A stretch of 64,000 nt of DNA from Wenzhouxiangella sediminis. GTDB lineage: Bacteria; Pseudomonadota; Gammaproteobacteria; Xanthomonadales; Wenzhouxiangellaceae. Below the pieces are notes generated by a model that searched no databases, had not been told where the DNA came from, and was given only the letters and a program-made list of their open reading frames with translations. This document shows positions 1-8,484 of this stretch, piece after piece. The position numbers and the translations under genes are program-made. How positions within the stretch are numbered: the first letter of the stretch is position 1; the number at the start of each line of letters is the position of its first letter. The stretch covers positions 62,001 through 126,000 of the forward strand of contig NZ_QUZK01000012.1 of assembly GCF_003410055.1 (NCBI RefSeq), given 5' to 3'.

Positions 1-1212
1 CGGATCGGCCGACGCCATCCGTTCGGCACGGCGGTCGCCCTGTCGGACCCGATCGGGCAGATGCGCAGCCTCGACCTGCTCACCTTCGCAGAAGGTCACC
101 GCGCGCTCCATGGCGTTGCTCAGCTCTCTCACGTTGCCCGGCCAGGCGTATTCCCGGATCGCGACCAGGGCCTCGTTGCTCAGCGATCGCGCCGGGCGCT
201 GCCGGGCCGCGGCGAAGCGACCCACGAACTGCATGGCCAGCATCTCGAGGTCCTCCCCGCGATCGCGCAAGGGCGGCACCTCGAGCTGGAAGGCCTCGAG
301 ACGGAAGTAGAGATCCTCGCGAAACTGCCCGTTGCGGACGCGCTCGTGCAGGTCCTGGTTGGTGGCGGCCACCAGGCGCACATCGACATGGTGTTCGCGC
401 TCGGCACCCACCGGCCGGACCTGCCCGTCCTGCAGGGCCCGCAGCATCTTCGCCTGCAGCGACATCGGCATCTCGCCGATCTCGTCGAGAAACAGCGTGC
501 CGCCCTGCGCTTCCCGGAACAGGCCCTTCCTGGCGCGATCGGCGCCGGAAAAGGCGCCCTCGGCGTGACCGAAGAACTCCGATTCCATGAGCTCCGCGGG
601 TATCCCGGCGCAGTTGACGGCCAGGAAGGGCTCGTCGGCGCGTGGGCTTTCGGCGTGGATCGCGCGGGCGACCAGGTCCTTGCCGGTGCCCGATTCACCG
701 CCGACCAGCACGGGGCCGTCGGCCCGGGCGACCTGCCGGATGCGGTCGAAGAGCACGCGCATGACCCGGCTGGAACCCTGCATGCCGTGGAATGAAGGCC
801 CCTCGAGCAGTTCCCGGAACCGCTGCACTTCCTCGTGCAGGCGGCGGTTGGCGATCACGCGCTGGACACTGAGGACGAAGTGGTCCATGTCCAGCGGCTT
901 GGTCAGGAAGTTGTCCGCCCCCGCCTGCAGCGCCGAAACGGCGCGCTCCACGGTCCCGTAGGCGCTGATCATCAGCACCGCCGGGGGGGCATGCCGCTCG
1001 CGCAGCCGTCCCAGCAGGGCCAGGCCGTCCATGCCCGGCAGCTGCAGGTCGCTGACGACGAGGTCGGGCTCGAATTCGTCGATGATCTCCAGCGCCTGCT
1101 CCGCTGTCTGCTGGGCATCCACGCTCCAGCCCTCGGCCTCGAGCTCTTCGACGAGCAGTTCCGCCAGCGTCCGGTCGTCCTCGACGACGAGAATGCGCGC
1201 TCCCTGACTCAT
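1..1212 (-). CDS. NtrC-family sigma-54-dependent response regulator (3' end cut by window)
   Basis: Enhancer-binding response regulator that should activate sigma-54 RNA polymerase when phosphorylated by the kinase encoded just upstream. The start codon overlaps the kinase stop as ATGA. The receiver domain (about residues 1-120) has the acidic pair in ILVVEDD, the phospho-Asp in VVSDLQLPGMDG and the Lys of FLTKPLD. The AAA+ domain (about 145-370) shows Walker A GESGTGKD, the sigma-54 contact loop as GAFSGA instead of the usual GAFTGA, Walker B GGTLFLDEIGEM and the WPGNVREL motif. The reading frame stays open to base 1, so the Fis-type DNA-binding domain lies outside the window. The likely target is the sigma-54 promoter found across the divergent intergenic region. 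Confidence 0.93.
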   Translation of the reverse strand, partial: MSQGARILVVEDDRTLAELLVEELEAEGWSVDAQQTAEQALEIIDEFEPDLVVSDLQLPGMDGLALLGRLRERHAPPAVLMISAYGTVERAVSALQAGADNFLTKPLDMDHFVLSVQRVIANRRLHEEVQRFRELLEGPSFHGMQGSSRVMRVLFDRIRQVARADGPVLVGGESGTGKDLVARAIHAESPRADEPFLAVNCAGIPAELMESEFFGHAEGAFSGADRARKGLFREAQGGTLFLDEIGEMPMSLQAKMLRALQDGQVRPVGAEREHHVDVRLVAATNQDLHERVRNGQFREDLYFRLEAFQLEVPPLRDRGEDLEMLAMQFVGRFAAARQRPARSLSNEALVAIREYAWPGNVRELSNAMERAVTFCEGEQVEAAHLPDRVRQGDRRAERMASADP

Positions 1213-2681
1213 TCCTTCCTCGCTTGCAGCGTCATGACCATGCGGCTTCCACCGAGCGCCTCGCTGACACCGACCTCGATCGACGCGCCGTGTTCCTCGG
1301 CGACGCCGCGGACAATGGCCAGGCCCAGGCCGGTGCCGCCCTGCCCCTTGCCGGCAGTGTGGAACGGTTCGAAGATGCGCTCGCGCTGATCCGGCGGCAC
1401 GCCGGGTCCGTCGTCCTCGACCGTCACGACCACCCGGCCGTCGCCGTCGTGGCCGAGCGTCACGCACACCCTGCGTTCGGCGGCCTGGACGGCGTTGCGC
1501 ACGAGGTTGAGCAGCGCGTGCTCGAGCCGGGCCGGCCAGCCGCTGACCGTCACGGAAGCGTCGGTGCCGGCCAGCCGCAGTTCGATGCCGCGACTCTCGC
1601 ACTCGGGGCGGACGCCCGCCAGCACGCGCTGCACCAGGCGCTGCAGGTCCACGGGCTCGGGATCGCTGCGGTCGCTTCGTGCGAACTCCATGAGCTGGTT
1701 GATCAACTCCCGGGTGCGGGCCACCTGGCGCCGGATGCGCTCCAGGCGCCGGATCGAATCGTCGGACAGGCCGTCCTCGCGCTGCAGCCGACGGGTGTCG
1801 CCGTCGATGACCGTGAGGGGAGAACCGAGCTCGTGCGCCACCCCCGAGGAAAACTGCCCCAGGCGGGCCAGGTTTTCCTGCTCGAGCATCCGCCGTTCCA
1901 TGCGGCGGCGCTCGCGGCGCTGCCGCGACAGTTCACCGGCCATCCGGTCGAGTCCGTCGAGCATGCGGTTGAGCGCAGCGGCCACCGAAGCGATCTCGAC
2001 CGGCCCGTCCACGCGCGCCCGGTGGGAACGGTCGCCGGATTCGACCAGGGCCATCGAGTCGACCAGGCGCTCGACGTGCCGGCCGACGGCCAGGCGATGA
2101 CCGAACAGCACGATCAGCAGCAGCACCCCCATCACCGTCGCCCAGGCCAGCCAACTGCGTACCTGGATCTGGTCGAGGCGCCGCGCGATCTCGCTTTCCA
2201 GGCGAACCACCTGCAGCAGACCGACGATCCGGCCGGTCGCACCGGTCAGGGGAACGAAATAGGAGAACACCGGCTCGCCGGCGAGCTGGGCGTAGCGACC
2301 CGTCTCCTCGCCGATCTGGACGAGCTCGGCCGCCTCGATCTGCTCGCGGGGACCCGGCCAGGCTTCACCGGCCACGGCGATGCGTCGGCCGTCCGCGTCG
2401 TAGACGTAGGCACCGTAGACCCGACCGATCTCGAAAGCGGCGTCGAGGGTGCGCTGGATGTCCTGCCGATCCCGTTCCTGCATCGCCTGCTCCACGGGGA
2501 CGCGCAGCGTTCTCGCGACGAGTTCGATTTCCTTCTGGAGGCGACGCTCGATCAGGGTCTCGACACCCTCGTAGGTCAGCCACACCGCCAGGGTGCCGAA
2601 CACGGCGAGCGGTAGGATCACCAGCAGGATCAACTGCAGACGGAGGCTGCGTAGCGGCTTCAATAATGTCACATGCGCCAT
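1209..2681 (-). CDS. Membrane sensor histidine kinase, partner of the NtrC-type regulator
   Basis: A 490-residue transmembrane histidine kinase. TM1 is at about 14-36, followed by a periplasmic sensor of about 140 residues, TM2 at about 176-198, a HAMP linker, a basic coiled stretch, HisKA with the H-box HELGSPL, and an HATPase_c domain with N-box NLVRNAVQ, G1 EDDGPGVP and G2 GGTGLGLAIV. I chose the ATG at 2681 because it leaves only a short N-terminus before TM1; an upstream in-frame ATG at 2753 would run through the divergent promoter region. The stop overlaps the regulator start by 4 bp, so the two are translationally coupled. The start codon lies inside an inverted repeat that looks like the regulator's binding site, which suggests autoregulation. 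The signal sensed is unknown. Confidence 0.9.
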   Translation of the reverse strand: MAHVTLLKPLRSLRLQLILLVILPLAVFGTLAVWLTYEGVETLIERRLQKEIELVARTLRVPVEQAMQERDRQDIQRTLDAAFEIGRVYGAYVYDADGRRIAVAGEAWPGPREQIEAAELVQIGEETGRYAQLAGEPVFSYFVPLTGATGRIVGLLQVVRLESEIARRLDQIQVRSWLAWATVMGVLLLIVLFGHRLAVGRHVERLVDSMALVESGDRSHRARVDGPVEIASVAAALNRMLDGLDRMAGELSRQRRERRRMERRMLEQENLARLGQFSSGVAHELGSPLTVIDGDTRRLQREDGLSDDSIRRLERIRRQVARTRELINQLMEFARSDRSDPEPVDLQRLVQRVLAGVRPECESRGIELRLAGTDASVTVSGWPARLEHALLNLVRNAVQAAERRVCVTLGHDGDGRVVVTVEDDGPGVPPDQRERIFEPFHTAGKGQGGTGLGLAIVRGVAEEHGASIEVGVSEALGGSRMVMTLQARKE

Positions 2682-2688
2682 TGTGACA
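2667..2688. promoter_or_regulatory. Inverted repeat, candidate enhancer site for the NtrC-type regulator
   Basis: The sequence TGTCACA-N8-TGTGACA is a perfect 7 bp dyad spanning 22 bp. It is centred about 100 bp upstream of the transcription start predicted from the sigma-54 promoter at 2755, a normal distance for an enhancer-binding protein. It also covers the start codon of the divergent kinase gene, so binding there could feed back on kinase expression. The pattern is seen directly; the role is inferred. Confidence 0.5.
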
Positions 2689-2754
2689 CACCAAATGGCA
2701 CGTTGCCGGAGCACATCGAGCGCGCGAGCCGTCTCTGGCGGCGCGATGAACAAA

Positions 2755-2770
2755 TGGCACAGGTCTTGCT
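2755..2770 (+). promoter_or_regulatory. Sigma-54 (-24/-12) promoter of the DUF4168 gene
   Basis: TGGCAC-N5-TTGCT matches the sigma-54 consensus at every conserved position, with GG and GC separated by exactly 10 bases. The predicted transcript starts near 2780, leaving a leader of about 45 nt with AAGGAG just before the start codon at 2825. A sigma-54 activator is encoded next door. Confidence 0.8.
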
Positions 2771-2824
2771 CCCTGGTATTCGCGAAGGAAACTCATCCAC
2801 ACGCGAAACCCAAGGAGTTCATCC

Positions 2825-3208
2825 ATGCAATTTCGTACTACGCTCAAGCTTTTCGCCGTCGCCGGCACCCTGATGATCGGTTCTGTCGCGGTGGCCCAGG
2901 AAGCCGCCCAGCAGTCCCGGCAGTCCGCGCCGCAGACCATCGAGGTCAGCGACCAGCAGCTGCAGCAGTTTGCCGATGCGCAGATGGAAATCGCGAGCAT
3001 CCAGAAGGACTTCCGGTCCCGCCTGCAGAACGTCGAGGACCCGCAGAAGGCCCAGGAGCTCCAGCGCGAGGCCAACGAGGAGATGACCACCGCGGTCGAA
3101 GAAGTCGGCCTGGACGTGGAATCGTTCAACCAGATCGCGATGTCGATCCAGAACGATCCCGAACTTCAGCAGGAGCTGACCCAGATGCTGCAGGAACAGC
3201 AGCAGTAA
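2825..3208 (+). CDS. Secreted DUF4168 family protein
   Basis: A 127-residue protein with a clear Sec signal peptide (about residues 1-24, cleavage after VAVAQ/EAA). The mature part is Gln/Glu-rich and mostly helical, matching the DUF4168 pattern, including a segment like QIQKDF/RSRLQNV and a Gln-rich C-terminus. The start at 2825 has AAGGAG at good spacing. It is probably periplasmic or exported; no enzymatic motif is visible. Its sigma-54 promoter and the divergent two-component pair suggest induced expression under a cell-envelope or environmental signal. The function of the family is not established. Confidence 0.85.
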   Translation: MQFRTTLKLFAVAGTLMIGSVAVAQEAAQQSRQSAPQTIEVSDQQLQQFADAQMEIASIQKDFRSRLQNVEDPQKAQELQREANEEMTTAVEEVGLDVESFNQIAMSIQNDPELQQELTQMLQEQQQ

Positions 3209-3250
3209 TCACCGACTGCGAAACCGAGGTCCGTCGGGCCTCAAAGAGAA

Positions 3251-3276
3251 AAGCCGGGGACTCCCCCGGCTTTTTT
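3251..3276. terminator. Bidirectional rho-independent terminator
   Basis: A perfect 9 bp stem (AAGCCGGGG / CCCCGGCTT) with a 4-nt loop, followed by a run of six T on the plus strand. The opposite strand also has a T-rich tail. It lies between the convergent DUF4168 and deaminase genes and can serve both. Confidence 0.9.
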
Positions 3277-3304
3277 CGTTCCTGAATTCCGAGCTCTCTC
3301 CCCG

Positions 3305-3880
3305 TCAGGGGTTGTAGATCGTGTGCCCCCGCGCCGCGTAGCGCTCGAGGATCTTCGCGGCCTCCTCGCGCAGGATGCCGGTGCGCACTTCGATCCCGCG
3401 CCGTTCGAGCGCCTCGACCCAGTCGCCGGGCTTGGCGCCTTCGTCGAAACCCGAAGCCTCGGCATCGGCCTTGGTCGCCCCGCACAGCACCGAACTCACG
3501 CCCGACCAGGGAATCGCCCCGAAGCACATCGCGCAGGGTTCGCAGGAGGTCACCAGCTGAAGGGGACCGAGGCGCGTCCCGGCGAGACTCCACGAGCCCA
3601 TCACCCGCTGCGCGACACTCAGCGCCACGATCTCGGCATGGGCGGCCGAACACAGCTGCGGCTCGACGCGGTTGACGCCCAGGGCCACGACTTCACCGCT
3701 GTCCTCGGCAACCACCAGCGCTCCGAAGGGACCGCCCGTGCGACGGCGCACGTTCTGGTCTGCCAGGCTGACCGCCACCGCCATCCGTTCCCGGGCCGTG
3801 GGCAGGTAGCGCGGCAGCTTCTCGGAAAACTCGCCCATCCAGTCGGGCAGGTCCACCCGGAATCCGCTGTCGGCCCTCAT
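3305..3880 (-). CDS. Nucleoside deaminase (guanine/cytidine deaminase family)
   Basis: A 191-residue zinc-dependent deaminase of the cytidine/deoxycytidylate superfamily. The zinc site and catalytic Glu are visible as HAEIVAL at about residue 79 and SCEPCAMC at about 113. The substrate (guanine, cytosine or another nucleobase) cannot be fixed from the motifs. The ATG at 3880 overlaps the rlmB stop by 4 bp, so it is translationally coupled. An upstream in-frame ATG would overlap rlmB by more than 100 bp and adds only Arg/Gly-rich shadow sequence. It is the last gene of an rnr-rlmB-deaminase operon that ends at the shared terminator. Confidence 0.85.
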   Translation of the reverse strand: MRADSGFRVDLPDWMGEFSEKLPRYLPTARERMAVAVSLADQNVRRRTGGPFGALVVAEDSGEVVALGVNRVEPQLCSAAHAEIVALSVAQRVMGSWSLAGTRLGPLQLVTSCEPCAMCFGAIPWSGVSSVLCGATKADAEASGFDEGAKPGDWVEALERRGIEVRTGILREEAAKILERYAARGHTIYNP

Positions 3881-4611
3881 TGCGTTCTCCTCTCGACGGC
3901 CGCGAACAGGGCGACCCCCGCCGCGACGGATACATTGAGACTCTCGATTTCTCCCGGCATGGGGATTTCGACGAGCTCGTCGCAATGCTCGCGAGTGAGG
4001 CGCCGCATGCCGCCCTCCTCGCCCCCGAGCACGAGCGCGAGCGCGCCGTCGAGGCGCGCCCCGAACAGGCTGTTGCCGGTTCCGGCCGCCAGGCCGACGC
4101 GCCAGACGCCGTGATCGGCGAGCGCTCGAAGACTGCGCGCCAGGTTGGTCACGACGACCAGCTCGACGCGCTCGGCCGCACCCGCGGCCGCACGGCGCGC
4201 GGCGGGCGTGAGACCGACGGCCTTGTTGCGCGGGATGACGACGGCCGTGACACCCGCGGCCGCCGCGGTTCGCAGGCAGGCCCCGAGGTTCCCGGGATCC
4301 TGGACGCCGTCGAGCACGAGGAACAGGGCGCGCTCGTCGATCGATTCGAGCAGCTCCTGCAGGCGACGATCGTCGCCGGGCTGCCGCGGCGTGAACTCGG
4401 CGATGACCCCCTGGTGGCGGACCTTTCCGGCCATGCGATCAAGCGCGCGTTCTTCCGCACGCTCGACGGCCACGCCGGCTGCCCTGAGGTCGGCTTCCAA
4501 CTCGCCGATCCGCCGCCCCGCCGGCTTGAGCCAGGCCCGCACGATTCGTTCGGGAGCGTGGCGAAGCAGCCCCTCGACGGCATTGATGCCCATGGCCAGT
4601 TCGCGTTTCAT
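3877..4611 (-). CDS. rlmB: 23S rRNA (guanosine-2'-O-)-methyltransferase RlmB
   Basis: SpoU/TrmH-family 2'-O-ribose methyltransferase; in E. coli RlmB modifies G2251 of 23S rRNA. At 244 residues it is normal for the family. An N-terminal substrate-binding domain starts with GINAVEGLL. The SPOUT catalytic domain has motif 1 DPGNLGACLRTA, motif 2 LVLGGEEGGM and motif 3 IPMPGEIESLNVSVA, which form the knotted SAM site. It lies 14 bp downstream of rnr, the classical gammaproteobacterial order. Confidence 0.95.
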   Translation of the reverse strand: MKRELAMGINAVEGLLRHAPERIVRAWLKPAGRRIGELEADLRAAGVAVERAEERALDRMAGKVRHQGVIAEFTPRQPGDDRRLQELLESIDERALFLVLDGVQDPGNLGACLRTAAAAGVTAVVIPRNKAVGLTPAARRAAAGAAERVELVVVTNLARSLRALADHGVWRVGLAAGTGNSLFGARLDGALALVLGGEEGGMRRLTREHCDELVEIPMPGEIESLNVSVAAGVALFAAVERRTQ

Positions 4612-4625
4612 TTCGATCAGGTCAC

Positions 4626-6770
4626 TCAGTCGTCCTTCCGATCCACCAGGCGAAAATCGATCTTGCGCTCTTCGAGATTGACTGCGATGACCTCGACGCG
4701 GACCCGGTCGGCAAGCCGGTACTGCAGGCCGCGGCGCTTGCCCGTCAGGCTGGAACTTACGGGGTCGAAGTGATAGTAGTCATTGGGCAGCGCGGTGACG
4801 TGCACGAGGCCGCTGACCGCCATGCCGTCGATTTCGACGAACAGGCCGAAGCTGGTGACCCCGGAGATGATGCCGCCGAAGATGTCGCCGACGTGACGCT
4901 GCATGAACTGGCACTTGAGACGCTCTTCCACGTCGCGCGAGGCGTCCTCGGCGCGGCGCTCCGTCCAGGAGCAGTGGCGGCCCAGCTCATCCATGCGCGT
5001 GTCGCCATAGTGGAAATCGCCGCGCTTACCCTGCCGGCACAGATGCTTGATGGCGCGGTGAAGCAGCAGGTCCGGGTAGCGTCGAATCGGCGAGGTGAAG
5101 TGCGCGTAGTGCTCCAGGGCGAGCCCGAAATGCCCCTTGTTCTCGGGCTGGTAGACGGCCATGCTCAGGCTCCTGAGCAGCTGGGCGTTGACCAGCGACT
5201 CGTCGGGCCGCCCTGCGACCTTTCGCTGAATGGCCGCGAACTGCTGCGGGTCGGGCTCCTCGGACCAGCGCACCTGCAGGCCGCTGACGCGCAGGAATTC
5301 TTCCAGCCCTTCGAGCTTGTCCGCCGGCGGCGGCTCGTGCACCCGATAGAGCATCGGCAGCTTGCCCTTGCCGACGAATTTCGCCGCTTCCACATTGGCG
5401 GCGATCATGAACTCCTCGATGAGGCGGTGCGCGTCGTGGCGCTGCTGCAGGCGGATATTGGCGACCCGCCCCTCGGTGTCGAACTCGAAGTAGGCCTGCT
5501 GTGAATCGAAGTCCAGGGCGCCGCGCCGCTCGCGCTTGCGCAGGAACAGGCGAAAGACCTCGTAGAGCGCCTGCAGGTTGCCCAGGACGTGACCGAAACG
5601 CTCGACCAGCTCGGGGTCGCCGGCTTCCATGATCCGGCGCACCTGGTCGTAGGTGAGCCGGGCCTGCGAGCGCATCACGGCTTCGTGGAAACGGCTGGAC
5701 GTGACCTTGCCCTTGTCGTCGACATGCATCTCGCAGACCACGCAGAGGCGATCGACGCGCGGGTTGAGCGAACACAGACCGTTCGAGAGGGTCTCGGGCA
5801 GCATCGGGATGACGCGGTCGGGAAAGTAGACCGACGTACCGCGCTTTTCGGCCTCGTCGTCGAGCGGCCGGCCCGGACTCACGTATTCCGCGACGTCGGC
5901 GATGGCGACCAGGATGCGGAATCCGTCGCCGCGGGGCTCGGCGTATACGGCGTCGTCGAAGTCGCGCGCGTCGGCGCCGTCGATGGTCACCAGCGGCAGG
6001 TCGCGAAGGTCGACGCGCTCGGCGGCCTTGTCCGGAGCGACTTCGTCGCCGAAGGCCTCGGCCTCGCCAATCACGGCTTCGGGAAACTCCCAGGGAAGCT
6101 GGTGGCTGTAGACGGCGATGTCGGTGGCGATGCCCGGCTCGTCGGCGTGACCCAGCACGGCGATGATTTCACCCACGGCGCCGCGCTTCATGGTCGGCGG
6201 CTTGTCGATGCGCACGACCACCACCTGGCCCGGCGTCGCCTTGCCGACGCGCTCGGGCGGCACCAGGATGTCCTGGGTCAGGCGCGGATCGTCGGGGACG
6301 ACCATCGCCACGCCGGATTCGATCAGCAGGCGTCCGGCCACCTGCGTGTGCACGCGCTCGAGCACCTCGACGATGGCGCCTTCCTTGCGACCGCGCCGGT
6401 CGACCGCGGTGACGGCCGCTAGCACGCGGTCGCCGTTGAACACCTGGCGCATCTGCTTCGGCGCCAGGTAGAGATCGTCGTCGTCGCCGTCGGTGACCAC
6501 GAAACCGTACCCGTCCGGGTGGGCACTGATGCGACCGGAGATCAGGTCCATCTGCGATGGCAGGCCGTAGGCGGCCCGACGGTTCTTGACCAGCTCGCCC
6601 GATGCAACCATCTCCATCAGTACGGGTCTGAGAAGTTCGTCCGACCGGGGTTTGTCCAGGTCGAACAGATGCGAAAGCTGGCGGCGCGTTACCGGCCGCC
6701 CGGCGTCTTCCAGCGCGGCGCGAATGCGCTCGCGGGAGATATGCGAAGATTGATTGCTCATGCGGGTCAT
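4626..6770 (-). CDS. rnr: Ribonuclease R
   Basis: A 3'-5' exoribonuclease that degrades structured RNA, about 714 residues. In order: an N-terminal winged helix (RERIRAALEDAGRPVTRRQL), cold-shock OB domains (GRISAHPDGYGFV), the RNB catalytic domain with the Asp cluster DGADARDFDDAVYAE, and a C-terminal S1 domain (GGIISGVTSFGLFVEI). The lysine-rich tail of E. coli RNase R is essentially missing; this protein ends soon after S1. I used the ATG at 6770 (weak GGA upstream); a second ATG three codons in (6761) is equally possible. First gene of the rnr-rlmB-deaminase operon, divergent from the mltD-like gene. Confidence 0.95.
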   Translation of the reverse strand: MTRMSNQSSHISRERIRAALEDAGRPVTRRQLSHLFDLDKPRSDELLRPVLMEMVASGELVKNRRAAYGLPSQMDLISGRISAHPDGYGFVVTDGDDDDLYLAPKQMRQVFNGDRVLAAVTAVDRRGRKEGAIVEVLERVHTQVAGRLLIESGVAMVVPDDPRLTQDILVPPERVGKATPGQVVVVRIDKPPTMKRGAVGEIIAVLGHADEPGIATDIAVYSHQLPWEFPEAVIGEAEAFGDEVAPDKAAERVDLRDLPLVTIDGADARDFDDAVYAEPRGDGFRILVAIADVAEYVSPGRPLDDEAEKRGTSVYFPDRVIPMLPETLSNGLCSLNPRVDRLCVVCEMHVDDKGKVTSSRFHEAVMRSQARLTYDQVRRIMEAGDPELVERFGHVLGNLQALYEVFRLFLRKRERRGALDFDSQQAYFEFDTEGRVANIRLQQRHDAHRLIEEFMIAANVEAAKFVGKGKLPMLYRVHEPPPADKLEGLEEFLRVSGLQVRWSEEPDPQQFAAIQRKVAGRPDESLVNAQLLRSLSMAVYQPENKGHFGLALEHYAHFTSPIRRYPDLLLHRAIKHLCRQGKRGDFHYGDTRMDELGRHCSWTERRAEDASRDVEERLKCQFMQRHVGDIFGGIISGVTSFGLFVEIDGMAVSGLVHVTALPNDYYHFDPVSSSLTGKRRGLQYRLADRVRVEVIAVNLEERKIDFRLVDRKDD

Positions 6771-6867
6771 TGTACCGTTCCGTCCGCGAGCAGAAGGCCA
6801 TCTTTCACGCAATCGACTTCAACAACCGACACGGCATGCGAACGATGCACCAGCCCGAACCCGATTC

Positions 6868-8484
6868 ATGCGAATAAAGCCGAAAACCGACGCCATCAAT
6901 TCCACCCGGCCCGCCTTGCGACGAATGGGCCGACTGAGCGCCGCCATGCTGATCCTGCTCGGCTCCGGCTGCGCCATGGTGGAGACCGAGGATGCCGCAC
7001 CCGACCCGATCCCGCAGAAGAACCCGATCGACCTGCCCGATCCGTTTTCGGTCGTCGAGGAAGCCACCCGCCACCTGGGCGACGAGCTCGACCCTGATCC
7101 GCAACCGGCGCGACCGCCGCACCTCTGGGCTCGCGTCGTGGCGCGTTTCGAGTTCGCCGAATGTCCGGCCGACAGTCGGGCCGAGCAATGGGCCCGGTGG
7201 TACGGAGAGAGAGACGAGTACATGGAGCGGGTGCTCGATCGCGCCCGGCCCTGGCTCTACGACATCGCCGGGGAACTCGAGCGGCGCCAGCTGCCGGGCG
7301 AACTGGCCCTGCTGCCCATCGTGGAGTCCGCCTACGACCCGTTCGCCTACTCGCATGGGCGCGCCGCCGGCACCTGGCAGTTCGTCAGCGCCACGGCCCG
7401 CGAGCGCGGCATCGAGATCAACGACTTCTACGACGGCCGTCGGGACGTCTGGGCGGCCACCCGGGCAGCGCTGAACTACCTGGAATACCTGCACAGCCGT
7501 TTCGGCGACTGGAACCTGGCCCTGGCCGCCTATAACGGCGGACAGGGCCGCGTGGCGCGCGCCATCGACCGCAATCGCCGCGCCGGCCGCGAAACCGACT
7601 GGGATGAACTTCGCCTGCCGCGCGAAACCCTCGGCTACGTGCCCAAGCTCAACGGGCTGGGATGCCTGTTCGCCGAGCCGGCGCGCTACGGCTTCCAGGT
7701 ACCCGTCTGGGACAACCGCCCGCAGATTGCGCGCATCGAGCTCGACGGCCCCGTCGACATCGTTGCCGTTTCGGTGGCCGCGGATATCGACATCGCCGAA
7801 CTGGTCGCCATCAACCCCGGTCTCAACGGTCACCTGACGCCCCCGGGTGGACCGCACCACCTGATGGTCCCGGCCGGGCGAGCCGACCGGGTTCGCGAAG
7901 CGATCGCCGACCTGGGTGCCGAAGACATGATCGTCTGGCGCGAAATTCGCGTGCGTCGCGGCGACACGCTTTCGCACCTCGCCCGCCGTCACGGCACCAC
8001 CGTGCGTGAACTGCGCGAAGCCAACAATCTCCGCAATGACTTCCTGCGCGTGGGACAGAAGCTGCGCCTGGCCGACAACGGCCGGACGCCTCAGAACTCA
8101 CCCCACGCCGAGCGCTATGCCCAGCTCGAGCGCCTGCAACAGCGACTGCTTCCGACCAAGCGTTTCCAGCACCAGGTCCGGCCGGGCGAAAGCCTGTGGG
8201 TGATCGCGCAGCGCTACGGCGTGAGCGTCGATGAGCTTCAGCGCTGGAACGGGCTCGGCAGCGACAGCCTGATTCGTCCAGGCGACCGAATCCTCGTGAA
8301 CATGACGCAACCGGGTAGCTCGCAAAGCCGGGAGTACACGGTGCGCCGCGGAGACTCCCTGTGGACCATCGCACGGCGTCACGACGTCTCGGTACGGGAA
8401 CTGATGCGCTGGAACGGACTCAACGAGGGTGCGATCCTGAGACCCGGGCAGACCCTGACCATCCGCGGAGACGGCAATGCATAG
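6868..8484 (+). CDS. mltD: Membrane-bound lytic murein transglycosylase D-like lipoprotein
   Basis: Cleaves peptidoglycan glycan strands with 1,6-anhydro product formation. A lipobox (LLGSGC) follows a short hydrophobic stretch. The SLT domain (about residues 125-245) has the catalytic Glu in PIVESAYDP and the conserved AAGTWQFV and ALAAYNGG motifs. Three LysM repeats follow (starting near VRRGDTLSHLA, VRPGESLWVIA and VRRGDSLWTIA), one more than the usual two of E. coli MltD. No good ribosome site is visible. The ATG at 6868 is used; the ATG at 6925 would give a more compact signal peptide. The gene overlaps the following M23 peptidase gene by 8 bp. Confidence 0.9.
   Translation: MRIKPKTDAINSTRPALRRMGRLSAAMLILLGSGCAMVETEDAAPDPIPQKNPIDLPDPFSVVEEATRHLGDELDPDPQPARPPHLWARVVARFEFAECPADSRAEQWARWYGERDEYMERVLDRARPWLYDIAGELERRQLPGELALLPIVESAYDPFAYSHGRAAGTWQFVSATARERGIEINDFYDGRRDVWAATRAALNYLEYLHSRFGDWNLALAAYNGGQGRVARAIDRNRRAGRETDWDELRLPRETLGYVPKLNGLGCLFAEPARYGFQVPVWDNRPQIARIELDGPVDIVAVSVAADIDIAELVAINPGLNGHLTPPGGPHHLMVPAGRADRVREAIADLGAEDMIVWREIRVRRGDTLSHLARRHGTTVRELREANNLRNDFLRVGQKLRLADNGRTPQNSPHAERYAQLERLQQRLLPTKRFQHQVRPGESLWVIAQRYGVSVDELQRWNGLGSDSLIRPGDRILVNMTQPGSSQSREYTVRRGDSLWTIARRHDVSVRELMRWNGLNEGAILRPGQTLTIRGDGNA

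Noticed and set aside
2695-2706. Second TGGCAC with nearby TTGCC upstream of the DUF4168 gene
   Set aside because: The spacing between the GG and GC elements is far short of 10 bases, so it cannot be a -24/-12 promoter. The site at 2755 has the right spacing.
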